Shown: positions 7,808-16,433 of the stretch, in pieces
Layout of the letters: every line of letters starts with the position of its first letter
How positions within the stretch are numbered: the first letter of the stretch is position 1
Assembly: GCA_033283165.1 (NCBI GenBank)
Contig: JAWMQL010000007.1
Coordinates: forward strand, 186,001 to 250,000
DNA length: 64,000 bases
Source: JAWMQL01 sp033283165
GTDB taxonomy: Bacteria; Pseudomonadota; Gammaproteobacteria; Pseudomonadales; Halieaceae
Direction: 5' to 3'
The notes under the pieces: model-generated
Databases searched by the model: none
What the model saw: the letters and a program-made list of their open reading frames with translations, nothing else
What the model was told of the DNA's origin: nothing
Translations under genes and position numbers: made by a program

Positions 7808-8433
7808 CAGGCGGCGGTGTGCAGGCCGCACTCGCGGCCGTCGTGGACCTTGGTGGGATCAAAATAGTGCTTGCAGGTCGGCAGCCCGTGCTCGGCCATG
7901 TAAGCCTCTACCTGTTCGTCTGACCAGTAGAAGATCGGCGCCACCTTGACGATGCCGCGCGCGTCGCGGGACACCACGTCGAGGGTTTTGCGGTGCTCGG
8001 TTTCCTCGCGTCGGATACCGGTCAGCCAGATGTCCGGTTGCCAGTCGGCCAGCGCCCGGTCGAAAGGCTCCAGTTTCACCTGCTCGGTGAACGCCTGGTG
8101 CCGCTCCTCCTCGTCCACGGTGGGTATGCCGCCCATGATGGCATTGCGCCGCTCGGAGGTCATCAGCGGTGAATAGACATGGATATTCAGTTTCAGGTCG
8201 CGGATCAGGCGTTCCGCGACGATGTAGGTATCGCGCAGGTTGTAGCCGGTATCGACCCAGATGGTGGGCAGGTCCGGGGCCACCCGGCTGACCAGGTGCA
8301 ACATGACGGCGGCAAAACGACCCATGCTGGTGGTGGCGATGGTGGGACGGCCCTGGTCCACAGCCCAGCGCACGATATCCTGCGCCGGGGCATCGCGTAA
8401 GCGGGCGTTTATGCTGTCGAGATCGAGTTCCAT
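7807..8433 (-). CDS. cysH: Phosphoadenylyl-sulfate (PAPS) reductase
   Basis: Reduces PAPS to sulfite with thioredoxin in assimilatory sulfate reduction (cytoplasm). The 208-residue protein has the P-loop-like ATTSMG near the N terminus, the WVDTGYNLRDTY segment, and the C-terminal ECGLH with the catalytic cysteine. The paired-cysteine motifs that bind a 4Fe-4S cluster in APS reductases are absent, so PAPS is the expected substrate. I start at the ATG at 8433; an in-frame TTG at 8457 would fall at the predicted transcription start. Other cys genes are not in the window. Confidence 0.92.
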   Translation of the reverse strand: MELDLDSINARLRDAPAQDIVRWAVDQGRPTIATTSMGRFAAVMLHLVSRVAPDLPTIWVDTGYNLRDTYIVAERLIRDLKLNIHVYSPLMTSERRNAIMGGIPTVDEEERHQAFTEQVKLEPFDRALADWQPDIWLTGIRREETEHRKTLDVVSRDARGIVKVAPIFYWSDEQVEAYMAEHGLPTCKHYFDPTKVHDGRECGLHTAA

Positions 8434-8465
8434 GTGGTCCGGGAACGGGCTTGCCAAGGCGCTGA

Positions 8466-8518
8466 ACTTTAAAGAATTAAAACCACAAAAACAAATAACC
8501 AGAAATTATATGGTTATT
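8466..8518 (-). promoter_or_regulatory. cysH promoter with adjoining LysR-type operator
   Basis: On the minus strand, TTGTTT (8489-8494) and TAAAGT (8466-8471) are 17 bases apart. Immediately upstream and touching the -35 is a perfect inverted repeat, AATAACCA (8494-8501) and TGGTTATT (8511-8518) with a 9-base spacer. An activator site abutting the -35 is what CysB, the LysR-type sulfur regulator, would need. CysB identity is inference. Confidence 0.55.
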
Positions 8519-8519
8519 C

Positions 8520-8540
8520 GCGCTCACGCCCTGTGAGCGC
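8520..8540 (-). terminator. Hairpin after the parA-like gene
   Basis: A perfect 8-bp stem GCGCTCAC/GTGAGCGC with a 5-base loop begins 3 bases past the parA-like stop. There is no uridine run right behind it, so termination is only likely. Confidence 0.4.
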
Positions 8541-8543
8541 GGC

Positions 8544-9341
8544 TCAGGCCGCCCTGGCGAGGGCCTTTTCCAGCTCCTCGTGCAGGTCCAGGTACTGCGC
8601 GGTCAACTTGTGCCCGGGCGCCAGGTCGATCAGCGGCCGGTGCTCCCGATGGGACTCCTTCATTTTCACCGAGGTGTTGAGATAGGTTGCCAGCACCGGG
8701 TAGCCCTCCTCCTCCAGTTCCGCCACCAGTTCGCCGGGCAACCGGGCCTGCTGGTTGAACTGGTTGATCACGATGCCCTCCACTTCCAGGTCCGGGTTGT
8801 GGTCCTCCTGCAGCTCGGCGATGTTGTCCATCAGCGAGTACAGGCTCTGGCGGGCGAACGTGTCGCAGTCGAAGGGCACCAGCACCGCGTCGGCGGCGAT
8901 CAGCGCGCTCTTGGAATAGAAGTTGAAGTTGGGCGGTGTATCGATGTAGACCCGGTCGTATTCCGCCGCCAGCTTGTCCAGGGCGTCGCGCAGTTTGTAG
9001 ATTTTGTAGCGCGACTCCAGCTCCTTTTCCATGTCCGCCAGGGCCGGGCTGGAGGGCATCAGGAACAGGTTTTCGTAGGGCGTCTCCCAGACAAAGGAGT
9101 CGGGGTTCTGGCGCATCCTGCGCGAGCCCACGGTCTGCTTGAACAACCCGGCCACGCCCTGGGCCTCCGCCGGGAAGGCATCGGCGTCGATCTCCCCGAC
9201 CAGGTAGTGGGTGGTATTGCCCTGGACGTCCAGGTCCACCACCAGGGTGCGATAGCCCAGGGCGGCGCCGATGGCCGCCAGGTTACAGGTAATGCTGGTC
9301 TTGCCGACCCCGCCTTTCTGATTGAATACAACGCGTCTCAT
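8544..9341 (-). CDS. Orphan ParA-family ATPase
   Basis: A 265-residue ParA/MinD-type ATPase. The deviant Walker A motif QKGGVGKTS is at residues 8-16, the switch/Walker A' region is VVDLDVQGNTT, and Walker B is VYIDTPPNFNF. These proteins use ATP-dependent dimerisation on DNA or membrane to place chromosomes, plasmids or protein arrays. No parB or parS-like partner is next to it, so it is not an obvious partition pair; orphan ParAs often position chemotaxis or envelope complexes. It is upstream of cysH on the same strand but a hairpin and a separate promoter divide them. Confidence 0.88.
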   Translation of the reverse strand: MRRVVFNQKGGVGKTSITCNLAAIGAALGYRTLVVDLDVQGNTTHYLVGEIDADAFPAEAQGVAGLFKQTVGSRRMRQNPDSFVWETPYENLFLMPSSPALADMEKELESRYKIYKLRDALDKLAAEYDRVYIDTPPNFNFYSKSALIAADAVLVPFDCDTFARQSLYSLMDNIAELQEDHNPDLEVEGIVINQFNQQARLPGELVAELEEEGYPVLATYLNTSVKMKESHREHRPLIDLAPGHKLTAQYLDLHEELEKALARAA

Positions 9342-9442
9342 GAGTGCTAAAAACCGTCATGTGGAAGGACAGAAGAGAGACTCCAGAGTGTAATCAAAGC
9401 CGCTGGTCAATGTAAGCGGGCAGACCGCAATCCGGGCAATTT

Positions 9443-10603
9443 TTAACCCTGCCAGACACGCCGGTACAGCTCGACAATGTCCGCCGCCTCCGGCAGGCGC
9501 GGATTGTTGGCCGGCGAACCGGAGTCCAGGGCCTGGGCGGCCATCACGTCCAGGCTGTCGAACCAGTCGGACTCGGCGATGCCGCAGGCAGCCGGGCCGG
9601 GCACCTGCAGGTCGGCGTTGAGCTGGCGCAGGCCTGCCACCAGCCGATCCAGGGCCAGCGCCTCGGCATCCCCTTCCTCCGCCAGGCCCATGGCGCGGGC
9701 AGCCGCGGCGTAGCGCTGCGGGGCATGGGTCACCGACCAGGCCGTGACCTCGGGCAGCAACATGGCATTGGACAGGCCGTGGGGCACATGGAACCTGGCG
9801 CCAACCGGCCGGCTCATGCCGTGGATCAACGTCACCGAGGCATTCGCGAACGCGATACCACCCTGGGTGGCGGCCAGCATCATGGCTTCCCGCGCGGGGC
9901 GGTTGTCGGGCTGCTCGCAGGCGGTGCGGATATGGCGGACGATCGTGCCCATGGCGGTCAGGGCGATACTGTCGGTAAACGGGTTGGCCCTGCGGCTGAC
10001 GTAAGCCTCCAGCGCGTGGCAGAGGCTGTCGATGCCGGTGTCGGCGGTGAGCCGGTAGGGCATGCTGAGGGTCAGCTCGTAGTCCACCAGGGCCGCCACG
10101 GGCATCAGGCCCAGCCCCATGCAGAGCATTTTCTCGGTGGTTTCGGTATCGGTGATCACCGCCACCCGGGTGGCCTCGGAGCCGGTCCCGGCGGTGGTGG
10201 GAATGGCGATCACGGGTAGCCCGGAGTCGATACTGCAGGGTACCTTGTAGTCGCGCATGGGCCGGTCCCGCCGGGCCATGACCGCCACCGCCTTGGCCGT
10301 GTCCAGGCTGGACCCACCGCCCAGGCCCACCACGCAGTCGAAGTCGCCGGCCCGCAACACCGCGAGCGCGGCCTCGACGCTGTCGGTGGTGGGATCGGGC
10401 ACGCAGTCCGGGAACAGGCCGCAGGCCAGGCCCGCGGTAGCCAACTGCTCTTCGATGCGGGCGCTGTAGCCGCACTGCACCATGAAGGGATCGGTCACCA
10501 GCAACGGCCGCGACAGACCCAGTTGGGTCAGGCTGGCCGCCAGTTCCGCGCTGGCGCCACCGCCGACCCGCAGAATACGGGGAAGGTTGATATTGGCGAT
10601 CAT
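9443..10603 (-). CDS. Iron-containing (group III) alcohol dehydrogenase
   Basis: A 386-residue NAD(P)-dependent Fe-ADH. The dinucleotide site GLGGGSSLDTAK is near residue 95, the family signature PTTAGTGSEATRVAVI near 140, and the metal-binding histidines fall in DSLCHALEAY and LIHGMSRPVGARFHVPHG. Members interconvert small alcohols or diols with aldehydes; the substrate cannot be read from sequence. It begins 73 bases after the FKBP gene and may share its transcript. The 101-base gap before the ParA gene shows no terminator I can defend. Confidence 0.9.
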   Translation of the reverse strand: MIANINLPRILRVGGGASAELAASLTQLGLSRPLLVTDPFMVQCGYSARIEEQLATAGLACGLFPDCVPDPTTDSVEAALAVLRAGDFDCVVGLGGGSSLDTAKAVAVMARRDRPMRDYKVPCSIDSGLPVIAIPTTAGTGSEATRVAVITDTETTEKMLCMGLGLMPVAALVDYELTLSMPYRLTADTGIDSLCHALEAYVSRRANPFTDSIALTAMGTIVRHIRTACEQPDNRPAREAMMLAATQGGIAFANASVTLIHGMSRPVGARFHVPHGLSNAMLLPEVTAWSVTHAPQRYAAAARAMGLAEEGDAEALALDRLVAGLRQLNADLQVPGPAACGIAESDWFDSLDVMAAQALDSGSPANNPRLPEAADIVELYRRVWQG

Positions 10604-10676
10604 AGGTTGAGCTCCTCCGCTGCCCTGGTCCCCACTGTCCCGGGGATGAAGAACCGGCTGTTGCGCGCGGCCCAGG

Positions 10677-11309
10677 CTAGTCCTTGATGTCGATCAGGTG
10701 AATCTCGAACACCAGCGCCGTGTTGGGGGGAATGGTGTCGCCGGCGCCCTGCTCGCCATAGGCCAGCTGCGGCGGGCAGGCAATGCGCCACTTGTCGCCA
10801 ATGCTCATCAGCTGCAGGGCCTCGGTCCAGCCGGGAATCACCTGGTTGACACCGAATTCCGCCGGTTCACCCCGCTCCACGGAGGAGTCGAACACCGTGC
10901 CGTCGACGAAGGTCCCGTGGTAGTGCGTCACCACCGTGGCGCCGGGGCCCGGTTTCGCACCGCTGCCCGCCTCCAGCACCTCGTACTGCAGGCCGGAGTC
11001 GGTGGTCGTTACCTCGTCCCGGGCCGCATTGGCGGCCAGGAACTGCTCGGCCAGCTGCAGCCGCTTTTTGCCCTGTTCCTCGGTCCGCGCCTTCTGCCGC
11101 GCCTGCACCGCCTCGTAACTGGGGTTCAACTCCTCATTGCTGAGCTGCGAGGCGTGATCCCGGTACCAGTGACTGATACCGGCAATGACCGCGTCCAGGT
11201 CCAGGCCCTCGAAATCGTTGCGCAGCAGTTGGTCGCCGAATTGCAGGCCGAAGCCATAACTCACTTTTTGTTCGTCGGTGGTCAGCTCCACCACGGGTTC
11301 CAATGGCAT
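10677..11309 (-). CDS. fklB: FKBP-type peptidyl-prolyl cis-trans isomerase, FklB-like
   Basis: A 210-residue protein with an N-terminal helical dimerisation domain (residues about 10-85, KVSYGFGLQFGDQLL) and a C-terminal FKBP domain (residues about 115-208). The FKBP domain has the usual signature VVTHYHGTFVDGTVFDSS and the VIPGW and PPNTALVFEIHLI strands. No signal peptide is present, so it acts in the cytoplasm like FklB rather than FkpA. It accelerates proline isomerisation and can act as a chaperone. Divergent from the DUF924 gene across 67 bases. Confidence 0.9.
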   Translation of the reverse strand: MPLEPVVELTTDEQKVSYGFGLQFGDQLLRNDFEGLDLDAVIAGISHWYRDHASQLSNEELNPSYEAVQARQKARTEEQGKKRLQLAEQFLAANAARDEVTTTDSGLQYEVLEAGSGAKPGPGATVVTHYHGTFVDGTVFDSSVERGEPAEFGVNQVIPGWTEALQLMSIGDKWRIACPPQLAYGEQGAGDTIPPNTALVFEIHLIDIKD

Positions 11310-11376
11310 GGGTAAATTCCGCTATGCTGTCAGGAAATGAAGGCGAACCTTAGCATAATCACGGTGGGCTTAGCCC

Positions 11377-11967
11377 GTGCAGGATGACATCGCGGCGCTG
11401 CACGCGTTCTGGTTCGGCCCGCTGGACGAAACGGGCTTTTGCGCCGACAGCCAGGACGGGCTGTGGTTTCACAAGAGCGTCGCCACCGACAACCGGATCC
11501 GGGACCGGTTCGGCCACCTGGTGACGCAGGCGCTGGCCGGCGCGCTGGACCACTGGCGCGACAGTGATCGCGGGCTGGTCGCACTGATCGTCCTGCTGGA
11601 CCAGTTCACCCGCAACATCTACCGCGGAACAGCGCGGGCCTTTGCCGGCGACCCGCATGCCCTGGCCCTGGCGCAGGCGTGCATTGCCAGCGGTCGCCAC
11701 CGGCGCCTGCCGGGCATTCACCGGGTGTTCCTGTACCTGCCACTGGAGCACTGCGAAGACCCGCGGGTGCAGGCGGACTGTGTCGCCCTGTTCGAGGAAC
11801 TGGTCGCGGCCAGCGGCCACCCGCAGCTGCCCGGCTTCCTGCGCTACGCGATCGCGCACCGCGAGGTCATCGACCGCTTCGGGCGCTTCCCCCATCGCAA
11901 CGCGGTGCTGGGGCGGGACACCACGCCGGCGGAGGCGACCTACCTGGAGCGGCACGGGGGCTTCTGA
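11377..11967 (+). CDS. DUF924 family protein
   Basis: A 196-residue soluble helical protein. FWFG near the N terminus, the LLDQFTRNIYRGTARAF signature and the HREVIDRFGRFPHRNAVLGR block place it firmly in DUF924, a TPR-like family of unknown function common in proteobacteria. Translation begins with GTG at 11377. It is divergent from fklB and ends 3 bases from the convergent Nudix stop. Confidence 0.88.
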   Translation: MQDDIAALHAFWFGPLDETGFCADSQDGLWFHKSVATDNRIRDRFGHLVTQALAGALDHWRDSDRGLVALIVLLDQFTRNIYRGTARAFAGDPHALALAQACIASGRHRRLPGIHRVFLYLPLEHCEDPRVQADCVALFEELVAASGHPQLPGFLRYAIAHREVIDRFGRFPHRNAVLGRDTTPAEATYLERHGGF

Positions 11968-11970
11968 CCC

Positions 11971-12549
11971 CTAGCGGGAGGAGACCGGCCACAACTCGTA
12001 GCGCCCGGGGACCATTTCCGCCTGCCAGATCCTGAATTCGCCGGACGCCAGGTCGTCGTAGGCCTGCTCGATGCAATCGTTGACCTCCGGGTAGGCCACC
12101 TGGTCCCAGGGGCACTCCTGGCGCGAGTAAAAGCCGGCGGCGAGGGATTCCACCCCGGGCTGCAGCTGCTGCGAGTCGACCCGGGCGCGAAAGGCCACGT
12201 AGACCTGGTTGATAAAGGTGATGGTCCCGGTCATGTACAGCGCCAGTCGCTGTGGCGGGATGATCACCCCCGCTTCCTCGCGCAACTCGCGGGCGGCACC
12301 CTCGGCCAGGGTTTCCCCCTCCTCCAGGAAGCCGCCGGGAATCGCCCACAAGCCGCGCTTGGGCTCCAGCGCCCGCTGCACCCACAGCAGGCGATCGCCA
12401 CTGGCGACGAAGCAGGTCACCACGATGCGCGGAAACTGGTAGCGGGGGGCGGCGCAGCGGTCGCACCAGGCGTGGTTGCGCGGCTCGCCGCCCACCACGT
12501 GGGGTACCAGTGGCTGGCCGCAGTCGGGGCAGTAATTGAGCTCGGGCAT
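11971..12549 (-). CDS. Nudix hydrolase with N-terminal zinc ribbon
   Basis: A 192-residue protein. CPDCG and CDRC near residues 6-35 form a zinc ribbon like that of NADH pyrophosphatase. The Nudix box GGFLEEGETLAEGAARELRE and the following EAGV are complete, so it should cleave a nucleoside diphosphate linked to another moiety in a metal-dependent way. The substrate is not determined; NADH or ADP-ribose is possible. The ATG at 12549 directly precedes the conserved part. An ATG at 12585 with a GGGG upstream is an alternative that adds 12 residues. Confidence 0.85.
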   Translation of the reverse strand: MPELNYCPDCGQPLVPHVVGGEPRNHAWCDRCAAPRYQFPRIVVTCFVASGDRLLWVQRALEPKRGLWAIPGGFLEEGETLAEGAARELREEAGVIIPPQRLALYMTGTITFINQVYVAFRARVDSQQLQPGVESLAAGFYSRQECPWDQVAYPEVNDCIEQAYDDLASGEFRIWQAEMVPGRYELWPVSSR

Positions 12550-12664
12550 GTACGGGTCCGGTGCTGATAGCAGGCACCTTAGCATTTTGCCCCCGCATTC
12601 GCATTGCGTCAGCGCCCCCCAATTCGGGGTAAACTGTCGCGGTCATTGAAAGGGAGCTGGTGCC

Positions 12665-13969
12665 ATGCCAGAGCAAGCGCTGAAAGTGCAGTTGCTGATG
12701 ACCGGCAACGAGATCATGAGCGGCGATACGATCGACTCCAATTCCGCCCTGATCGCCCGGCGACTCGGGGAACTGGCTATCGGCGTGCAGCGCAAGGTCA
12801 CGGTGGGCGACGATCCCGCCCTGCTGCAGGCCGAACTGGAAGCCATGGCCGCCACCTCGGACCTGGTTATTGTCAACGGCGGCCTGGGTCCCACGGTCGA
12901 CGACCTGACCGCGGAGATCCTGGCGGCTGCCGCCGGGGTCCCCCTGGCGGAGCACCCGGAGGCCATCGAACACCTTGAGCAGTGGGTGGTGAACCGCGGC
13001 CTCACCCTCAACGCGGCCAACCGCAAGCAGGCCCTGCTGCCCGCGGGCTGTCGCGTCATTCCCAACCCGGTGGGCAGCGCGGTGGGCTTTGAACTGGCGC
13101 TGGGTCGCTGCCGGGTGGTCTGCACCCCCGGCGTGCCGGGGGAGTTGCGCCTGATGCTGGACCGCATCGTCACCGACCTGGCGCAGCAGCTCGGCCACCC
13201 CGCGGAGCGCGATATCCTGCGCCTGCAGACTTTCGGGCTGGGGGAATCCACCGCCCAGCAACTGATCGCGGACGCCCTGCCCGACTGGCCCCCCGAGGTG
13301 GAACTGGGATTCCGGGCGGGGGCTCCCCAGCTGGAGATCAAGCTGACCATCGAGCAGGCCGCGCACAGGGGCGCGCGGGACTGGTGCCGGGCGCAGCTCG
13401 AGGAGCTGTTCGGGGACCACATCATCGGCGAGGGCGACGTCCAGCTGGCAGCGCGGGTGCTGGAGCTGTTGCGGGCGCGCGGTGAAACGCTGACCACCGC
13501 GGAATCCTGCACCGGCGGCCTGATCGCCTCCATGCTGACCCGGGTGCCCGGTTCTTCCGAGGCCTTCCACGCCGGCTTCGTCACCTACGCGGACGAGATG
13601 AAGCAGGCGCTGCTGGGGGTGGACGGCACGGTGCTGGCGGAGCAGGGCGCGGTCAGCGAGCCGGTGGTGCGGCAGATGGTGCGCGGCGCCCTGCAGCGCT
13701 CCGGCGCCGATCACGCCGTGGCGGTGTCCGGCATCGCGGGCCCGGACGGCGGCAGCAAGGAGAAACCGGTCGGCACGGTCTGGTTGGCCTGGGGTGACCG
13801 CCACAGGGTCGCGGCCCGCTGCCTGTGCTGGCCGGTGGAACGCAGCCTGTTCCAGACCATGGTCGCGGCCGGCGCGCTGGACATGGTGCGCCGCCGCCTG
13901 CTGGGCCTGGACAGCGAACCGCGCTATTTCGCCCAGCGCGCTGTGAAGACACCGGTGGAGACCGGCTGA
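12665..13969 (+). CDS. cinA: CinA: NMN amidohydrolase with MoaB/MocF-like domain
   Basis: A full-length two-domain CinA of 434 residues. Residues 1-170 are the MoaB/MogA-like COG1058 domain (TGNEIMSGDTIDSN, NGGLGPTVDDLT), which in homologues has ADP-ribose pyrophosphatase activity. Residues about 260-425 are the PncC nicotinamide-nucleotide amidohydrolase (TTAESCTGGLIASMLT, VSGIAGPDGGS), which returns NMN to the NAD pool. Many gammaproteobacteria have only the second domain, so the long form is worth noting. GGGAG precedes the ATG by 9 bases. The LysR gene follows 2 bases after the stop. Confidence 0.92.
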   Translation: MPEQALKVQLLMTGNEIMSGDTIDSNSALIARRLGELAIGVQRKVTVGDDPALLQAELEAMAATSDLVIVNGGLGPTVDDLTAEILAAAAGVPLAEHPEAIEHLEQWVVNRGLTLNAANRKQALLPAGCRVIPNPVGSAVGFELALGRCRVVCTPGVPGELRLMLDRIVTDLAQQLGHPAERDILRLQTFGLGESTAQQLIADALPDWPPEVELGFRAGAPQLEIKLTIEQAAHRGARDWCRAQLEELFGDHIIGEGDVQLAARVLELLRARGETLTTAESCTGGLIASMLTRVPGSSEAFHAGFVTYADEMKQALLGVDGTVLAEQGAVSEPVVRQMVRGALQRSGADHAVAVSGIAGPDGGSKEKPVGTVWLAWGDRHRVAARCLCWPVERSLFQTMVAAGALDMVRRRLLGLDSEPRYFAQRAVKTPVETG

Positions 13970-13971
13970 AC

Positions 13972-14856
13972 GTGCTCGTCACCATCGAGCGCATGGAAGC
14001 CCTGGTGGCGGTGGTCGAAACCGGCTCATTTTCCGCCGCCGCCCGGCGCCTGGAAAAAACGCCCTCCGCGATCAGCCGCATCATCCAGCATTTCGAGCTG
14101 GACCTGGGGGTAGACCTGTTTCAACGCCGCGAGGGCCAGGCCCCGCGCGCCACCGCCACCGCCCGCAACCTGTACCAGCAGGCGGTGGAAATCCTGCCGC
14201 GCCTGGAGATCCTGGAAAACAAGGCCAGCGACTGCCTGCAGGGGGTGGAGAGCCGCCTGGTGCTGGCTATCCACGGCCTGGCCTTCAACGACCTGGTGGA
14301 ACGGGCGCTGAAACGGTTCGTCACCGAGTTTCCGGGCGTCGACCTCACCCTGCTGGACCCGGAGAGCCTGGCTATCGACCGCGCCCTGATCGACGGCGAG
14401 GTCGACCTGGTCTTCATTCCCGCCACTATCCTGCCGACCCGCGCCGTGTCCTTTCACCGCTACGCGGTCGCGGAGTGGTGCCTGGTGGCGGCCGCGGCCC
14501 ATCCCCTGGCGCGGCTGCGGGGCGAACTGACCGAGGCCGACCTGCTGCCGCATACCCAGTTACTGCCCGCGGAAGGCCCCCTGTTTGACCGCACCCTGCT
14601 GGAATCCATGCGCATCTGCCCGCGCCAGATCAACTGTCAGCGCCTGGTCCAGTTGCTGGAGCTGCTCATGAGCGGCATGGGCTTCGCCTACCTGCCCCGC
14701 TTCGCCGTGGACCTGTACCTGCAGAGCGGGCACCTGTGCGAGCTCAATTACGAGAGCGCGCAACAGGGTCTCAAGGTCTGGGACATGGAGGTGCGCTGGG
14801 CCAGCGTCGGACCTGCCGCGCAATGGCTGCTGGACGCGGTCAGAGAGCCACCATAA
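13972..14856 (+). CDS. LysR-family transcriptional regulator
   Basis: A 294-residue regulator. The N-terminal winged helix (MEALVAVVETGSFSAAARRL, then TPSAISRIIQHFE) is classic LysR, followed by a periplasmic-binding-protein-like effector domain from about residue 95. Start taken as GTG at 13972, 2 bases past cinA with GGTGGAG upstream; the ATG at 13993 would leave too little before the helix. Cotranscription with cinA is likely. The target is unknown. An effector cannot be named. Confidence 0.88.
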   Translation: MLVTIERMEALVAVVETGSFSAAARRLEKTPSAISRIIQHFELDLGVDLFQRREGQAPRATATARNLYQQAVEILPRLEILENKASDCLQGVESRLVLAIHGLAFNDLVERALKRFVTEFPGVDLTLLDPESLAIDRALIDGEVDLVFIPATILPTRAVSFHRYAVAEWCLVAAAAHPLARLRGELTEADLLPHTQLLPAEGPLFDRTLLESMRICPRQINCQRLVQLLELLMSGMGFAYLPRFAVDLYLQSGHLCELNYESAQQGLKVWDMEVRWASVGPAAQWLLDAVREPP

Positions 14857-14986
14857 CTTACTGTTTATAAAGAATAATTTAACCTATTCCGTAATCTCAC
14901 AGGTGCTTCCATCAGCGGACCCTGGAGCAGGGTACATTCTCCCCATCGACGCGGCAAAAGCCGCCACTGATGAAAAGGAGAACAGC

Positions 14987-15580
14987 ATGAACACATCACG
15001 ACTCAACACCCTGCGCGGCGCCGCCCTGGTGGCCGCGGCGACCCTGGTCATGGGGGGCTGTGCCTCATCACCGCACACCTACTCGGCGGCGGACCAGAGC
15101 GTGGACTTCAAGACCTACCAGACCTACGCCTTCATGTCGGACCTGCAAACGGACCAGGCCGCGTACCAGTCACTGGAATCCACCTACCTGAAAGAGGCGG
15201 TCGCCAACGAGATGGAACAGCGCGGCTTCAGGCCCTCCGCCACCCCGGACATCACGATCAACTTCTCGATCGAGACCGAGGAAAAAATACGCAGCCGCAG
15301 CGTCCCGACCAGCGGCTTCTACGCCGACCCGTTCTTCGGTTATGGCTACGGCATGGCCTACGAGACCCGCATCGACCAGTTCACCGAGGGCAAACTGGCG
15401 GTGCACGCGGTGGAGACCGCCTCCAACCGCATCGTGTGGCAGGGCACCACCCAGGGCCGCATCACGAAGAAGGCCCAGCAGGAGATGCACGCGACCCTGA
15501 CCGGTGCCGTGAGTGAAATTTTCAGCCAGTTCCCGGTGCCCGCCCCGGAGGCGGTCAACGTGAGCTATTCGCAACAGTAA
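14987..15580 (+). CDS. DUF4136 lipoprotein
   Basis: A 197-residue protein beginning at the ATG at 14987, with AAGGAG 6 bases upstream. The signal sequence ends in LVMGGC, a lipobox with Cys at about residue 25, so it is probably an outer-membrane-facing lipoprotein. The rest matches DUF4136: DFKTYQTYAF, MEQRGFRPSATPDITINF and GKLAVHAVETASNRIVWQG. Function of the family is unknown. The leader carries a GCGGC/GCCGC hairpin with an AAAA loop (14951-14964). It pairs with the DUF3313 gene 20 bases downstream; a second DUF4136 lipoprotein is at 18219. Confidence 0.85.
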   Translation: MNTSRLNTLRGAALVAAATLVMGGCASSPHTYSAADQSVDFKTYQTYAFMSDLQTDQAAYQSLESTYLKEAVANEMEQRGFRPSATPDITINFSIETEEKIRSRSVPTSGFYADPFFGYGYGMAYETRIDQFTEGKLAVHAVETASNRIVWQGTTQGRITKKAQQEMHATLTGAVSEIFSQFPVPAPEAVNVSYSQQ

Positions 15581-15600
15581 GCGACAGCGAGGAGACGGAT

Positions 15601-16290
15601 ATGAACAAGTTACTGACAGGCATCCTGGCCGCCGTAGTCATCGGCGTCACCGTCCAGGCACAGGCAGCGGCGGACAGCCCGCCCGAGGTCACCGAGGACG
15701 GCCTGGTACTGCAGCACAAGGGCGCTTTCCAGAACACCTGGGTGCACCCGGACGTGGACTTCACCCACTATGACAAGGTTATGCTGCTGGATGACGGCAA
15801 GGTGGAATTCCGCGACGTGGGACCCGTCCGCAAGTCCCGCAGCCAGTTCCTGCGCAGTCACGAACGCGAGTTCGCGGTGCCGGAACAGGACCGGCAACGG
15901 TTTGCCGAGTTCGCCGGCGAGTCCTTCGAAAAAGGCCTGTCCCGCTCCAGGAAGTTCGAGCTGAGCGACCGGCCCGGTGCCGGTACGCTGATCGTTCGCG
16001 GTCACGTGCAGGACGTGGTGTCCCATGTCCCGCCGCCCTTCGTCGGCAGCGGCAACGTGTACAGCAACCAGGTCGGGCAGGCCACCGTGGTACTGGAGGT
16101 GTATGACGGCGCCACCGGCCAGCCGCTCGCCCTGGCGATCGAGCGGCGCAATATCCAGCGCGGCGGCAGCCACGATATCTCGACCATGATGGATCTCAAT
16201 TCCGTCACCGCCTGGGCCGAAGTGCGCCGCTGGGCCGGCCAGCTCGGCAGCCGCCTGGCCCGCGGTCTGGACCAGGCCCACAAGGGCTGA
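15601..16290 (+). CDS. Secreted DUF3313-like protein
   Basis: A 229-residue protein with a cleavable signal peptide (LLTGILAAVVIGVTVQAQA). The mature part (FTHYDKVMLLDDGKVEF, then VRGHVQDVVSHVPPPF and VVLEVYDGATGQPLAL) resembles DUF3313, a family of periplasmic or lipid-anchored envelope proteins of unknown role. No lipobox cysteine is present here. GAGGAG precedes the ATG. Probably in an operon with the DUF4136 lipoprotein and ended by the terminator at 16311. The family call is moderate; the secreted location is firmer. Confidence 0.7.
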   Translation: MNKLLTGILAAVVIGVTVQAQAAADSPPEVTEDGLVLQHKGAFQNTWVHPDVDFTHYDKVMLLDDGKVEFRDVGPVRKSRSQFLRSHEREFAVPEQDRQRFAEFAGESFEKGLSRSRKFELSDRPGAGTLIVRGHVQDVVSHVPPPFVGSGNVYSNQVGQATVVLEVYDGATGQPLALAIERRNIQRGGSHDISTMMDLNSVTAWAEVRRWAGQLGSRLARGLDQAHKG

Positions 16291-16310
16291 AGCCGGCAAG
16301 GGTGACCTCA

Positions 16311-16331
16311 GGGGGCTACGGCCCCCTTTTT
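16311..16331 (+). terminator. Intrinsic terminator after the DUF4136-DUF3313 pair
   Basis: A GGGGGC/GCCCCC stem with a TACG loop (16311-16326) is followed directly by TTTTT (16327-16331). This is a canonical Rho-independent terminator 20 bases past the stop. Confidence 0.85.
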
Positions 16332-16332
16332 C

Positions 16333-16430
16333 AATTTCGGGGACAGTTTACTTTTTTAATTTCGGGGACAGTTTACTTTTTCCCTCCGGGAATAAAGTAA
16401 ACTGTCCCCGAAATTCGGAAATTATTCCCG
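16333..16430. repeat. Palindromic GGGGACAGTTTACTT repeat, copy 2 (triple)
   Basis: Two direct copies of the unit AATTTCGGGGACAGTTTACT (from 16333 and 16358, 25 bases apart) are followed by an inverted copy (16394-16415), then by the satellite AAATTATTCCCGAATT (about 16419-16434). The same order, two direct units, one inverted unit and the satellite, recurs at 33850-33971. It separates the convergent DUF3313 and lipocalin-like genes. Confidence 0.85.
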
Positions 16431-16433
16431 AAT

